DNA of 64,000 nucleotides from Citrobacter sp. MGH106 (GTDB lineage: Bacteria; Pseudomonadota; Gammaproteobacteria; Enterobacterales; Enterobacteriaceae): positions 2,871,938 through 2,935,937 of the forward strand of contig NZ_KQ089822.1 of assembly GCF_001037495.1 (NCBI RefSeq), written 5' to 3'. Numbering within the stretch: position 1 is the stretch's first letter; each line of letters starts with the position of its first letter. A model generated the notes under the pieces. That model made no database searches, was not told the DNA's origin, and saw only the letters and a program-made list of their open reading frames with translations. This document shows positions 1 to 11,347 of this stretch, one piece after another. The translations under genes and the position numbers were made by a program.

Positions 1-150
1 CTACAGGCTGCGGCGGCTGCTGATAATGCTGCTGCGGTGCTACAGGCTGTGGCGGCTGCTGATAATGTTGCTGCGGCGCTACAGGCTGCGGCGGCTGCTG
101 ATAATGCTGCTGCGGCGCTACAGGCTGCGGCGGCTGTTGATAATGCGGCG
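1..150 (-). repeat. 39-bp tandem repeats in the ftsK linker
   Basis: About four near-identical 39-bp units follow one another. Read on the minus strand in the ftsK frame, each encodes YQQPPQPVAPQQH. Differences between units are single bases, mostly silent. This is a coding minisatellite in the flexible FtsK linker, not a CRISPR array, because there are no unique spacers. The repeat probably continues past the window edge. Confidence 0.9.
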
Positions 151-2371
151 CTGGTGCAGGCTCCTCCGGCATCACGCTCGGGGTAAACAGCGGCTCATGC
201 GGGCCGTCATCGACCAGAGCTTTCATCGGTGAGAATGCAAAGTCATCCAGTGAGAACGGATTAGCGCCCGCAGGTTGTTCGCCGGAATAGCGCTGCTGTT
301 GGGAAGATGCAAACTGACGGGCTAACTCCGCTTCTGCAGCAGAATCTTCATCCTCAGCTTGGTTTGTACCGTCCTGATACTCTTCCCCATAACGATGCTG
401 TTGGGACTGCGCGAACTGACGTGCCAGCTCATCCTGATGCATTGCATCAATTTCATCGTCACTATATTGCGTATCCGAATCAAGTTGCTCTTCACGCGCT
501 TTTTCTTCAGCAATTCGCTGCGACGGTAATTTTATGCCATACGAGGCCAGTTCACGACGCGTTGGCACGCGGACACGGTTCGGGCGTGGCAACTGCGGCC
601 CAATACCTTCTTTCACCTGCGGACGTGGCGCACCACCAGCCAGACTAAACACAGGTGCGGCAGCAACGGCAGCCCCGGTAGCCAGAGCTGCATTTTTCGC
701 CCCTGTGGCCATTGGTGCAGCGGCAACGACAGACTCAACTGGCGGTATGGCGGCAGTTGTCGGCATAGACGGTTTCACCCGTTCTGGCTCTGTCACAGGT
801 TCCGGAATTGGCTGATACCATGCTGCGAGTTGTTCACGTTCGCGCGCACGTTTCTCTTCCACTTCTTCAAAATAGTAGAGCGGAGGACGAGCTGGTTTAG
901 TCTCTTCAACAACCGGTTCCGGCTCAACAATAGGTGGCGGTTCAACAATGGATTGCTGATGAACAACTGGTTGCGATGGAATAGTCTCCTGCTGATAGAC
1001 AGACTGTGGCTGGAGAGGAGCATTCTGCTGATAAACCGGTTCAGGTTGCCAGCTTTGTTCCGCTACCGGCTCTTGCGTCTGCCAGGGCATTTGCGATTCT
1101 GGCATCATCGGCTGCTCATAACCAACGTCAGCCACAGGAGGAACGGCATATTGCGGCTGGGGCTCAACAGGCGCCGGTTGTTGCCACGCTTCATAAGGTT
1201 GTACAGATGGCTGTGCGTACTGATTTGTCTGCGGATACCCTTCTGGTGCAGGCGCGATAGCCGGTTCACCAGTCTGTGGCCCCGGCGCAGATTGCCATGC
1301 AACTGCAGGAGCAGGCTGAACAGGAACTGTGCCCGATGCAGGCGGGGTTTGCATCAATGGATCAACGGGAGCGCTCCAGGCCTGCGTTGCTGCAGTGGCC
1401 GCCGCAGCAGCTGCCACTGGCTCTGCTACAGAGTGTCCATTGAGCAGCGGATCGAATTCATCATATTCTGGCAACGTCGCCCGATTTCCAGAGAACAGGA
1501 CATCATTAGGATCGGCAACGACGCCACGGGCGCTGTATTCTATTTCATCTTCATCATCCATGCGTTTGCCGGAGAACAGCGCAGCATCGGTGTGACGCCC
1601 AAGCGGGTTGGTAAATTTTTCAGCCAGGCGCTTACGGCGCGCTAATGCGCCGCGAAGAATACGTGCCCGACGCGATTCATGCGGTTTTCCTTCGGCAGCG
1701 TCGACAAACTCGTCGTCTTCATATTCTTCATCATCGACCCAGGTATCATCACGACGAGTTCGGTTGCTGGCAAATGTCAGAATATTTAGCAGCCAGCCCC
1801 CTAATTTCTCCGCAATACTCACCCATGACCAGCCGGTAAACAGAGTTAACCCAGCAGCCCAGATACATAACAGTGTGAGCGTTCCCCCGCTGCTATGCAG
1901 CAGAGGTTGCAAAGTGGTACTTAGCAAACTGCCAATCACGCCACCGGAGGCGAAATACCAGATGTCGTCGGCATTGATTGCCGCCAGTCCGCAAGAAGTA
2001 AGAATCAGCGCCAGAACGCCGATAATGCGAAGCGACACGGCAAAATAATCAACGTATTCATCACTGGCCTGATGCCGCCAGGCAAACCAACAGCCGCCAA
2101 CAATGATTACGGGAATGGTGTAGGCCATGACGCCGAAAATAAAGAACAGCGTGTCCGCCAGCCATGCGCCGGGTATTCCCCCCAGATTATGAATAGGCTC
2201 GTGCCACGCGGTTTGCGACCAGCTGGGGTCCGAAGGGTTAAAGCTGAGTAAGGCAGCCATCAACCAGACGGCAAAAAGGGCAATAAGGATGAGTAGCGCT
2301 TCCAGAAGTCGGCGCCCGCTGCTTAACTTCGTCAATGTGACGTCTTTGTCTTCAGTGTATTCCTGGCTCAA
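1..2371 (-). CDS. ftsK: DNA translocase FtsK, N-terminal part (3' end outside window)
   Basis: FtsK couples septum formation to chromosome dimer resolution by pumping DNA at the division site. Only the N-terminal ~790 codons are here; the motor and gamma domains lie beyond base 1. Reading down from 2371, the protein opens MSQEYTEDKDVTLTKL from a TTG start, followed by four hydrophobic membrane segments (about residues 20-190). A long Pro/Gln/Glu-rich linker then runs to the window edge. Its last part, bases 1-150, is a 13-residue repeat (YQQPPQPVAPQQH) encoded by 39-bp units. It lies downstream of lrp on the same strand, as in E. coli. The linker varies strongly in length between strains, so the repeat number is probably strain-specific. 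The start matches the E. coli N-terminus I recall. Confidence 0.95.
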   Translation of the reverse strand, partial: MSQEYTEDKDVTLTKLSSGRRLLEALLILIALFAVWLMAALLSFNPSDPSWSQTAWHEPIHNLGGIPGAWLADTLFFIFGVMAYTIPVIIVGGCWFAWRHQASDEYVDYFAVSLRIIGVLALILTSCGLAAINADDIWYFASGGVIGSLLSTTLQPLLHSSGGTLTLLCIWAAGLTLFTGWSWVSIAEKLGGWLLNILTFASNRTRRDDTWVDDEEYEDDEFVDAAEGKPHESRRARILRGALARRKRLAEKFTNPLGRHTDAALFSGKRMDDEDEIEYSARGVVADPNDVLFSGNRATLPEYDEFDPLLNGHSVAEPVAAAAAATAATQAWSAPVDPLMQTPPASGTVPVQPAPAVAWQSAPGPQTGEPAIAPAPEGYPQTNQYAQPSVQPYEAWQQPAPVEPQPQYAVPPVADVGYEQPMMPESQMPWQTQEPVAEQSWQPEPVYQQNAPLQPQSVYQQETIPSQPVVHQQSIVEPPPIVEPEPVVEETKPARPPLYYFEEVEEKRAREREQLAAWYQPIPEPVTEPERVKPSMPTTAAIPPVESVVAAAPMATGAKNAALATGAAVAAAPVFSLAGGAPRPQVKEGIGPQLPRPNRVRVPTRRELASYGIKLPSQRIAEEKAREEQLDSDTQYSDDEIDAMHQDELARQFAQSQQHRYGEEYQDGTNQAEDEDSAAEAELARQFASSQQQRYSGEQPAGANPFSLDDFAFSPMKALVDDGPHEPLFTPSVMPEEPAPAPHYQQPPQPVAPQQHYQQPPQPVAPQQHYQQPPQPVAPQQHYQQPPQPV

Positions 2372-2404
2372 AAACGGCTCTCCAGGTTTCAGGCTTTTCC
2401 TGCC

Positions 2405-2452
2405 CGATGCTAAAACGGACAACAGCACCGGGTTACCCCGGCACTGTTGCTG
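2405..2452 (-). terminator. Probable lrp terminator
   Basis: Between the lrp stop and the ftsK start is an imperfect hairpin (arms around 2421-2432 and 2437-2449). On the minus strand it is followed by a short T stretch near 2405-2412. The arms have internal mismatches, so it may be leaky. Confidence 0.4.
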
Positions 2453-2505
2453 TATGGATTAACAGGAGTGTAATCAAACTGAGTCGATTTTGCACCTGTT
2501 CCGTG

Positions 2506-3000
2506 TTAGCGCGTCTTAATAACCAGACGATTGCTCTGTTTTACTTCTTCCATAACCACGTAAGTACGTGTGTCATTCACGCCAGGCAGACGCAGCAGGG
2601 TTTCCCCTAACAGCTTACGGTAAGCTGACATATCCGGTACGCGTGTTTTCAGCAGGTAGTCGAAATCACCGGACACCAAATGACATTCTTGAATTTCTTC
2701 AAGTTTTTGTACTGCAGAGTTAAATTGCTCAAACACATCCGGGGCGCCACGATTCAGAGTAATCTCAACAAAAACCAGAAGTGATGCATCCAGATAATGC
2801 GGGTTCAACAGCGCTGTATAGCCCTGAATAAAACCCTGTCTTTCCAACCGACGCACACGCTCAAGGCAGGGCGTTGGTGAAAGTCCCACTCGTTTAGAAA
2901 GCTCGACGTTAGAAATACGCCCATCCTTTTGCAGCTCATTAAGAATGTTACGATCGATACGGTCGAGATCTTTGCCAGGGCGCTTCTTACTATCTACCAT
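2506..3000 (-). CDS. lrp: Leucine-responsive regulatory protein Lrp
   Basis: Lrp is a global feast/famine transcription factor that senses leucine and controls amino-acid metabolism, transport and fimbriae. The 164-residue product has the full E. coli length. It has an N-terminal winged helix-turn-helix (about residues 14-60, with ISNVELSKRVGLSPTPCLER) and a C-terminal RAM/ligand-binding domain (about 70-155). It sits between ftsK and the divergent trxB, as in E. coli. The 547-bp gap upstream leaves room for the long lrp leader and an autoregulatory region. The start is ATG at 3000. Identification is secure. Confidence 0.98.
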   Translation of the reverse strand: MVDSKKRPGKDLDRIDRNILNELQKDGRISNVELSKRVGLSPTPCLERVRRLERQGFIQGYTALLNPHYLDASLLVFVEITLNRGAPDVFEQFNSAVQKLEEIQECHLVSGDFDYLLKTRVPDMSAYRKLLGETLLRLPGVNDTRTYVVMEEVKQSNRLVIKTR

Positions 3001-4516
<1,516 letters not shown>

Positions 4517-4543
4517 TTTTTACAAATCAGTAACAAAAGTAAA

Positions 4544-4572
4544 AAAGGCGACTATAAGTCGCCTTTATTTTT
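4544..4572 (+). terminator. Rho-independent terminator of trxB
   Basis: A perfect 10-bp stem (AAAGGCGACT / AGTCGCCTTT) with a 3-base loop is followed by ATTTTT, 27 bases after the trxB stop. It separates trxB from cydD. Confidence 0.9.
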
Positions 4573-4630
4573 GCCTCGTTGTAACATTGTCCTGCCCAAA
4601 AATTCCAATAACTCACCTGCTAAGCGAGCA

Positions 4631-6397
4631 ATGAATAAAACCCGTCAAAAAGAGCTAACCCACTGGTTAAAACAGCAAAGTGTCATTTCACAACGCTGGC
4701 TAAATATTTCACGTCTGCTGGGATTCGTGAGCGGGCTGTTAATTGTCGCTCAGGCCTGGCTCATGGCTCGTATTCTTGAGCATATGATCATGGACAACAT
4801 TCCCCGAGAGGCCCTTCTCCTCCCCTTCATCGTGCTGGTATTGATATTTATCCTGCGTGCTTGGGTTGTCTGGTTACGTGAGCGAGTCGGTTTCCATGCG
4901 GGACAACACATTCGCTTTGAAATTCGCCGTCAAGTTCTGGACCGCCTGCAGCAGGCAGGTCCGGCATGGATACAAGGTAAACCCGCCGGGAGTTGGGCTA
5001 CCCTGGTGCTGGAACAGATTGACGATATGCATGATTACTATGCGCGTTATCTGCCGCAAATGGCGCTTGCCGTCTGTGTACCTATATTGATTGTGGCAGC
5101 AATTTTCCCTTCAAACTGGGTAGCCGCCCTTATCCTGCTGGGCACCGCACCGCTGATCCCGCTCTTTATGGCAATGGTCGGTATGGGAGCAGCAGATGCT
5201 AACCGTCGTAATTTTCAGGCACTTGCCAGACTCAGTGGCCATTTCCTCGACCGCTTAAGGGGCATGGAGACGCTGAGAATATTTGGTCGCGGAGAAGCTG
5301 AAACAGAAAGCATTCGCGCCGCATCGCAAGATTTTCGTCAGCGCACCATGGAAGTCCTGCGTCTTGCGTTCCTTTCCTCGGGTGTACTGGAGTTTTTCAC
5401 GTCACTGTCGATCGCCCTGGTGGCGGTTTATTTCGGTTTTTCTTACCTCGGCGAACTCAACTTCGGTCATTACGGAACTGGCGTAACGCTGGCTGCTGGT
5501 TTCCTGGCTCTGATCCTTGCCCCAGAATTTTTCCAGCCTTTGCGCGATCTGGGTACGTTTTACCACGCGAAAGCACAAGCGGTAGGTGCTGCAGATAGTC
5601 TGAAAACATTCATGGAAACGCCGCTTGCTCACCCTGAGCGTGGTGACATTGAGTTAGCAGCAAAAGAAGCCGTTTCGATTGAAGCGGAAGATCTGGTCAT
5701 TACATCGCCGGAAGGCAAAGTTCTGGCTGGGCCACTCAATTTTTCTCTGCCAGCAGGTCAACGTGCGGTGCTGGTTGGTCGTAGTGGCTCAGGTAAAAGC
5801 TCCCTTCTGAACGTTCTGTCCGGTTTTCTCTCTTATCAGGGGTCATTGCGGATTAACGGCTTTGAGCTTCGCGATTTATCGCCTGACTCCTGGCGTAAAC
5901 AGCTCTCATGGGTTGGTCAAAACCCGCAACTTCCCGCCGCGACGTTACGAGATAATGTGCTGCTGGCACGTCCTGATGCCAGTGAACAACAGCTTCAGGC
6001 CGCGCTCGACAGTGCCTGGGTAAGCGAGTTTTTACCTTTGCTTCCTCAGGGTGTAGATACGCCAGTAGGCGATCAGGCGGCTCGACTTTCTGTCGGACAA
6101 GCACAACGCGTTGCCGTTGCCCGCGCTCTGCTTAATCCGTGTCAGTTACTGCTGCTCGACGAACCCGCTGCCAGCCTTGATGCTCACAGTGAACAACGCG
6201 TAATGCAGGCATTGAATGCCGCATCACGCCGCCAGACCACGCTGATGGTGACGCATCAGCTCGAAGATCTTGCCGACTGGGATGCTATCTGGGTCATGCA
6301 GGATGGACAAATCGTCGAGCAAGGCACTTATGCTCAACTTAGCGCAACCAACGGCGCTTTTGCGACATTGCTGGCTCACCGTCAGGAGGATATCTGA
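4631..6397 (+). CDS. cydD: ABC exporter subunit CydD (cysteine/glutathione export)
   Basis: CydD forms a heterodimer with CydC. The pair exports cysteine and glutathione to the periplasm and is needed for assembly of cytochrome bd. The 588-residue protein starts MNKTRQKELT, the family start; the open frame continues 20 codons upstream without a better start. A six-helix ABC transmembrane domain covers about residues 20-330. The nucleotide-binding domain has Walker A GRSGSGKS at 383-390, a signature-like LSVGQAQR and Walker B LLLLDEP. cydC begins directly after its stop codon, so the two are translationally coupled. Confidence 0.97.
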   Translation: MNKTRQKELTHWLKQQSVISQRWLNISRLLGFVSGLLIVAQAWLMARILEHMIMDNIPREALLLPFIVLVLIFILRAWVVWLRERVGFHAGQHIRFEIRRQVLDRLQQAGPAWIQGKPAGSWATLVLEQIDDMHDYYARYLPQMALAVCVPILIVAAIFPSNWVAALILLGTAPLIPLFMAMVGMGAADANRRNFQALARLSGHFLDRLRGMETLRIFGRGEAETESIRAASQDFRQRTMEVLRLAFLSSGVLEFFTSLSIALVAVYFGFSYLGELNFGHYGTGVTLAAGFLALILAPEFFQPLRDLGTFYHAKAQAVGAADSLKTFMETPLAHPERGDIELAAKEAVSIEAEDLVITSPEGKVLAGPLNFSLPAGQRAVLVGRSGSGKSSLLNVLSGFLSYQGSLRINGFELRDLSPDSWRKQLSWVGQNPQLPAATLRDNVLLARPDASEQQLQAALDSAWVSEFLPLLPQGVDTPVGDQAARLSVGQAQRVAVARALLNPCQLLLLDEPAASLDAHSEQRVMQALNAASRRQTTLMVTHQLEDLADWDAIWVMQDGQIVEQGTYAQLSATNGAFATLLAHRQEDI

Positions 6398-8119
6398 ATG
6401 CGCGCCTTGCTACCCTATCTGACGCTGTATAAACGTCACAAATGGATGTTAACGCTAGGCATTGTTCTGGCGATAATCACGCTGCTGGCAAGTATCGGTT
6501 TGCTGACCCTGTCAGGCTGGTTCCTTTCCGCCTCCGCAGTTGTTGGCGTGACCGGGATTTACAGTTTTAACTACATGCTCCCGGCGGCAGGCGTTCGGGG
6601 AGCAGCAATCACCCGAACCGCAGGCCGTTATTTTGAGCGTCTGGTCAGCCACGACGCGACATTCCGCGTGCTGCAGCACCTGCGTATTTATACCTTTAGT
6701 AAACTGCTGCCGCTTTCTCCTGCTGGTCTGGCCCGGTATGGCCAGGGGGAGTTGCTTAACCGTGTGGTTGCTGATGTCGACACGCTCGATCATCTCTATT
6801 TACGCGTGCTCTCCCCGCTAACAGGGGCATTTGTGGTCATCGTGGTAGTGACGCTGGGACTTAGCGTTCTCGATCTAACTCTGGCGATCACACTTGGCGG
6901 CATTATGCTGCTCACCTTGTTTATTTTGCCCCCAATCTTTTATCAGGCCGGAAAAAGCACCGGGCAAAGTCTGACGCATCTGCGCGGTCAATATCGTCAG
7001 CAGTTAACTTCATGGTTGCAGGGGCAGGCTGAACTCACCATTTTTGGTGCCAGCGAACGCTATCGTGCACAAATGGAAGCGACGGAAATGCAGTGGCATG
7101 AAGCTCAGCGTCGTCAGTCTGAATTAACCGCGCTGTCCCAGGCTGTCATGCTACTCGTTGGCGCTCTGGCCGTAATAATGATGTTATGGATGGCCTCTGG
7201 CGGTGTGGGCGGAAATACCCAACCGGGTGCACTGATTGCCCTGTTTGTCTTCTGCGCGCTGGCTGCTTTTGAAGCTCTGGCGCCTGTCACCGGGGCGTTT
7301 CAGCATCTTGGCCAGGTGATTGCTTCGGCTCTGCGTATCACTGAACTGAGCGAACAGCAGCCGGAAGTCACCTTCCCTGAGGTGGGCTCCTCGGTCACTG
7401 AACAAATAACGCTCACGCTGCGCGACGTTTCTTTCAGCTACCCTGGACAGGCGCAAAACGCGCTAGATACTCTTTCCTTGCAGGCTAAACCCGGTGAGCA
7501 TATTGCGATTCTTGGTCGTACCGGCTGCGGAAAGTCAACGCTTCTGCAATTGCTGACGCGTGCCTGGGACCCACAAAGCGGCGAAATTCTGATCAACGAT
7601 CAGCCAATTTCGGCCTTAAGTGAATCCAGTCTGCGTCAAAGCATCAGCGTTGTGCCGCAACGCGTGCATCTGTTCAGCGCGACATTACGCGATAACCTGC
7701 TGCTGGCCGCACCACACGCCAGTGATGAGGTATTGTCCGGAATGCTCAGCCGGGTCGGTCTGGAAAAGCTGCTGGCGGATGATGGACTTAACGCCTGGTT
7801 AGGTGAAGGTGGTCGTCAACTTTCAGGTGGCGAACTCCGCCGTCTGGCCATCGCTCGTGCATTGTTGCACGATGCCCCATTGATGCTGCTGGATGAACCC
7901 ACCGAAGGGCTGGATGCCACAACAGAAAGCCAAATGCTTGAATTAATTGGCGATGTGATGCGAGATAAAACCGTACTGATGGTTACGCATCGTCTGCGCG
8001 GGCTGTCACGTTTTGATCAAATAATAGTGATGGACAACGGACACATTATTGAGCAAGGTAATCACGCAGATCTGTTAGCCCGGCAGGGTCGTTATTACCA
8101 GTTTAAGCAACGTCTGTAA
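6398..8119 (+). CDS. cydC: ABC exporter subunit CydC
   Basis: CydC is the partner of CydD in the thiol exporter required for cytochrome bd and periplasmic c-type cytochrome maturation. The 573-residue protein has the expected length. Its transmembrane domain covers roughly residues 15-300. Walker A GRTGCGKS is at 373-380, the signature LSGGELRR is near 475, and Walker B LMLLDEP follows. Its ATG starts at the base after the cydD stop. The aat gene follows after 44 bases, as in E. coli. Confidence 0.97.
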   Translation: MRALLPYLTLYKRHKWMLTLGIVLAIITLLASIGLLTLSGWFLSASAVVGVTGIYSFNYMLPAAGVRGAAITRTAGRYFERLVSHDATFRVLQHLRIYTFSKLLPLSPAGLARYGQGELLNRVVADVDTLDHLYLRVLSPLTGAFVVIVVVTLGLSVLDLTLAITLGGIMLLTLFILPPIFYQAGKSTGQSLTHLRGQYRQQLTSWLQGQAELTIFGASERYRAQMEATEMQWHEAQRRQSELTALSQAVMLLVGALAVIMMLWMASGGVGGNTQPGALIALFVFCALAAFEALAPVTGAFQHLGQVIASALRITELSEQQPEVTFPEVGSSVTEQITLTLRDVSFSYPGQAQNALDTLSLQAKPGEHIAILGRTGCGKSTLLQLLTRAWDPQSGEILINDQPISALSESSLRQSISVVPQRVHLFSATLRDNLLLAAPHASDEVLSGMLSRVGLEKLLADDGLNAWLGEGGRQLSGGELRRLAIARALLHDAPLMLLDEPTEGLDATTESQMLELIGDVMRDKTVLMVTHRLRGLSRFDQIIVMDNGHIIEQGNHADLLARQGRYYQFKQRL

Positions 8120-8163
8120 GCTATTATTGAACGATCCGACTCGCGTAGTGGAGTTTCGCTGTC

Positions 8164-8868
8164 ATGCGCCTGGTGCAACTTTCTCGTAATTCTATCGCCT
8201 TCCCGTCGCCGGAAGGCGCTTTACGCGAACCTAACGGTTTGTTGGCGCTTGGCGGCGATCTCAGCCCTGCCCGCTTGCTCATGGCATACCAGCGCGGGAT
8301 TTTCCCGTGGTTTTCACCTGGCGACCCGATCCTCTGGTGGTCACCCGATCCGCGAGCTATTTTGTGGCCTGAGACATTTCATATTAGCCGCAGCATGAAA
8401 CGTTTTCATAAACATTCACCTTATCGCGTAACTCTCAATTATGCATTTGGCCAGGTTATTGAAGGCTGTGCAAATGACCGGGAAGAAGGCACCTGGATAA
8501 CGCATGATGTGGTTGACGCATACCATCGACTCCATGAACTGGGCCATGCTCATTCTATTGAGGTATGGCGGCAAAACGAATTAGTTGGCGGTATGTACGG
8601 CGTATCACAAGGTACACTTTTCTGTGGCGAATCGATGTTCAGTCGTCAGGAAAATGCGTCCAAGACCGCACTGCTTGTATTTTGCGCTGAATTTATACGT
8701 CAGGGTGGAAAACTCATCGACTGCCAGGTGTTAAATAGCCATACAGCGTCGCTGGGCGCAGTTGAAACTCCCCGGCGGGAGTACCTTGAACACCTGAGCA
8801 AACTGCGCCAACAGCGGCTACCCAGCCATTTTTGGGTGCCGAGAACGTTATTTTCACCTCAGGTGTGA
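8164..8868 (+). CDS. aat: Leucyl/phenylalanyl-tRNA-protein transferase
   Basis: Aat adds Leu or Phe from charged tRNA to the N-terminus of proteins beginning with Arg or Lys, marking them for ClpS-ClpA-ClpP degradation (N-degron pathway). The 234 residues match the E. coli length. The family motifs [17 protein letters not shown] (about residues 48-64) and [19 protein letters not shown] are intact. In K-12, clpS and clpA lie just beyond infA and serW; here they are not in the window, so the two halves of the pathway are separated on this chromosome. Confidence 0.97.
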   Translation: MRLVQLSRNSIAFPSPEGALREPNGLLALGGDLSPARLLMAYQRGIFPWFSPGDPILWWSPDPRAILWPETFHISRSMKRFHKHSPYRVTLNYAFGQVIEGCANDREEGTWITHDVVDAYHRLHELGHAHSIEVWRQNELVGGMYGVSQGTLFCGESMFSRQENASKTALLVFCAEFIRQGGKLIDCQVLNSHTASLGAVETPRREYLEHLSKLRQQRLPSHFWVPRTLFSPQV

Positions 8869-9153
8869 ATGTTTTCGGCACATTTTTTGTCGGGGTGTTA
8901 TAATTGTGCCGCAGAGTTGGTTTAGCCCATTACCCCGCCGCCGTTAAGGAACAGTTCGCGTCAGGCAACGCCTATCGTTTATCTCATCGTTCCCTTACAC
9001 GTTGCGCTTTTAGTGCGGCTTTGCCGTGTGTGGTTAGAGTAATGCGCCAAACCTGATTTGCTGTGTTTTAAACGCGCAAATCTTTACTTATTAAAAGAAC
9101 TTCGGCATTATCTTGCCGGTTCAAATTACGGTAGTGATACCCCAGAGGATTAG
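8869..9153 (+). promoter_or_regulatory. infA leader/promoter region
   Basis: This 285-bp gap lies between aat and infA, in the place where E. coli infA has its two promoters. I see no ORF. A GGCGTT/AACGCC-type inverted segment around 8955-9010 and an AT-rich stretch at 9060-9105 are the only notable structures. I cannot assign the -10 and -35 boxes with confidence. Confidence 0.4.
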
Positions 9154-9372
<219 letters not shown>

Positions 9373-9405
9373 TTGTTTTCACGCCAGACCGGCGTCCAGA
9401 TAATA

Positions 9406-9431
9406 AAAGGTCGGTTTAGCCGACCTTTTTT
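9406..9431 (+). terminator. infA terminator
   Basis: A perfect 9-bp stem (AAAGGTCGG / CCGACCTTT) with a 5-base loop runs into a T tract, 34 bases after infA. The A-rich 5' side means it may also stop transcription from the convergent lysR gene. Confidence 0.9.
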
Positions 9432-9450
9432 GTGGATCGGGGTTAAGTAT

Positions 9451-10362
9451 TTAATCCTCGATCATTCGCGCATATTCTTCTGTCAGGAAATCCACCAATG
9501 CGCGTACCGACGGCAATAATCCCCGGCGTGATGGAAAGACTGCGTGAATAATCTCTCGCTTAGGTTCCCACCCGTCCAGTAATGCCACCAGTTCACCCGC
9601 CGCTAATTGATCTTTTACCATCAGTTGCGGAAGTTGAACAACACCAACTCCCGCTATCGCCGCTTCGCGTAATGCCAGCATATCAGTAGTAATCATACGC
9701 GGCGTAAAATGAACCTCCGCACGCGCGCCCTGTGGGCCAAATAACTCCCAGCGATGAACATGTTTACCGGATGCCAGACTCAGGCCCGGCCAGCGAGTCA
9801 GGTCTGCTGGAGAGTGTAAAGCGCCCATTTGAGCTATTAATGTCGGGCTGGCATACAGCCGATGTCCCCTGTCCGCAAGCACCCGCATGACCAGATCGCT
9901 GTCCTCAAAAGGGCGTGGCCTGACGCGAATCGCAACATCCAGGCCTTCCCCTACGACATCAACCCGTCGGTTCGTGGCCTCAAGCTGTACCGACACATCC
10001 GGATAACGCGCCATAAACCTGGCCAGCATGGGACCAATATGCACATGCAGCAAAGTGACCGGACAGGTCAGTTTTACAATTCCACGCGGCTCAACCTGCA
10101 ACGCGGCAATAGCATCCTGTGCCGCCTGCGCTTCCACCAGCATCGCCTTACAATGCTCGTAAAATGTCTGTCCAACTTCAGTGACATTAAATTGCCGGGT
10201 AGTTCGTTGAATCAAACGGACGCCCAGTCTCTCCTCCAGTTGCGCAATTCGTCGGCTGAGTTTTGATTTAGGTTCATCCAGCGCTCGCCCGGCAGCAGCG
10301 AATCCCCCCTCTTCGACTACATGAACAAACCACGCGAAATCATTGAGATCCAGCTTCGCCAT
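9451..10362 (-). CDS. LysR-family transcriptional regulator
   Basis: This 303-residue protein starts MAKLDLNDFAWFVHVVEEGG. It has the N-terminal LysR winged helix-turn-helix (about residues 5-62; GFAAAGRALDEPKSKLSRRIAQLEERLG) and a C-terminal type-2 periplasmic-binding-like effector domain. It is transcribed away from the pirin and isochorismatase-like genes that begin 109 bp away, the usual layout for a LysR protein controlling its divergent neighbours. The effector is unknown. The block is absent from this position in the K-12 order I recall, so it is an accessory insertion, or a loss in K-12. It ends convergently with infA. Confidence 0.88.
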   Translation of the reverse strand: MAKLDLNDFAWFVHVVEEGGFAAAGRALDEPKSKLSRRIAQLEERLGVRLIQRTTRQFNVTEVGQTFYEHCKAMLVEAQAAQDAIAALQVEPRGIVKLTCPVTLLHVHIGPMLARFMARYPDVSVQLEATNRRVDVVGEGLDVAIRVRPRPFEDSDLVMRVLADRGHRLYASPTLIAQMGALHSPADLTRWPGLSLASGKHVHRWELFGPQGARAEVHFTPRMITTDMLALREAAIAGVGVVQLPQLMVKDQLAAGELVALLDGWEPKREIIHAVFPSRRGLLPSVRALVDFLTEEYARMIED

Positions 10363-10422
10363 CGCATTGTCCTATTAATGAGACTGTGAAGACTATTTTA
10401 GCGACTACTCAGCTCGCTGTCA

Positions 10423-10440
10423 TGAATATAAGCTTATTCA
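10423..10440. promoter_or_regulatory. Candidate LysR-type operator
   Basis: In the 108-bp divergent region there is a dyad TGAATA-N6-TATTCA (10423-10440) around an AAGCTT core. It lies 31 bp before the pirin gene start. LysR proteins typically bind interrupted AT-rich dyads. Assignment to this regulator is inferred from position only. Confidence 0.35.
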
Positions 10441-10470
10441 CATCAAGCTAATGCCCATGAGGAGACAAAT

Positions 10471-11331
10471 ATGAAACAAGTAACAGGCGTCTACACAGCA
10501 CCTCGCCCACACTGGGTTGGCGATGGATTCCCGGTTCGCTCAATGTTCTCTTACCAGTCTCATGGTGAGCAGTTAAGCCCTTTCCTGCTGCTGGATTATG
10601 CCGGTCCGCATACATTCACACCGGGTAGCGAAAAGCGCGGCGTGGGAGAGCACCCTCATCGTGGCTTTGAAACGGTGACCATTGTTTACAGTGGTGAAGT
10701 TGAACATCGCGATTCAACGGGTCGCGGCGGCGTTATCGGCCCGGGTGACGTGCAGTGGATGACGGCGGGGGCCGGGATCTTACACGAAGAGTTCCATTCG
10801 CCTGAATTTACCCGTAAAGGCGGCGAGCTGGAAATGGTACAGCTGTGGGTGAATCTGCCAGCAAAAGACAAAATGACTGCGCCGGGTTACCAGGGTATCA
10901 GCAGCGACGTCATCCCTACGGTCACCCTGCCAGATGATGCTGGTACTGTTCGCGTTATTGCGGGTAGCTATCAGGACATAAAAGGTCCGGCACATACGTT
11001 CTCCCCGTTAAATGTCTGGGATATGCACCTGCAACGCAACCATCAGGTCATGTTGCCCCAGCCTGAAGGATGGAGCACCGCGCTGGTCGTACTGAAAGGA
11101 AATATTAGTGTCAACGGCACCACGCCCGCGAGTGAAGCGCAGCTAGTGGTATTAAGCCAGCAAGGTAAAACAGTACACATTGAAGCCAGCAGCGATGCCA
11201 GCGTGCTGCTTCTATCTGGCGAACCGTTGAATGAGCCGATTGTAGGTTACGGCCCGTTTGTGATGAACACGAAACAAGAAATCGCTGAAGCCGTACGCGA
11301 TTTTAACTCCGGCCGCTTTGGCCAAATCTGA
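10471..11331 (+). CDS. Pirin family protein (bicupin)
   Basis: Bacterial pirins are non-haem Fe(II) bicupins; some, such as E. coli YhhW, have quercetin 2,3-dioxygenase activity in vitro. The 286-residue protein has the metal ligands of the N-terminal cupin in place: His61 and His63 (EHPHRGFET), His105 and Glu107 (GILHEEFHS). The C-terminal cupin lacks comparable ligands, as is usual. A strong GAGGAGA ribosome-binding site (tgaggagacaaat) precedes the ATG. The isochorismatase-like gene follows after 16 bases, so the two form an operon. The true substrate is unknown. Confidence 0.92.
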   Translation: MKQVTGVYTAPRPHWVGDGFPVRSMFSYQSHGEQLSPFLLLDYAGPHTFTPGSEKRGVGEHPHRGFETVTIVYSGEVEHRDSTGRGGVIGPGDVQWMTAGAGILHEEFHSPEFTRKGGELEMVQLWVNLPAKDKMTAPGYQGISSDVIPTVTLPDDAGTVRVIAGSYQDIKGPAHTFSPLNVWDMHLQRNHQVMLPQPEGWSTALVVLKGNISVNGTTPASEAQLVVLSQQGKTVHIEASSDASVLLLSGEPLNEPIVGYGPFVMNTKQEIAEAVRDFNSGRFGQI

Positions 11332-11347
11332 ATCGAAGGAGAATACG

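Noticed and set aside
1-150. Regular 39-bp repeats resembling a CRISPR array
   Set aside because: The units are contiguous and in frame with ftsK, have no unique spacers, and no cas genes are nearby.
307-1645. Several plus-strand open frames of 80-270 codons
   Set aside because: They lie opposite the ftsK linker, are low-complexity (Arg/Leu-rich) and are shadows of its Gln/Pro-rich codons.
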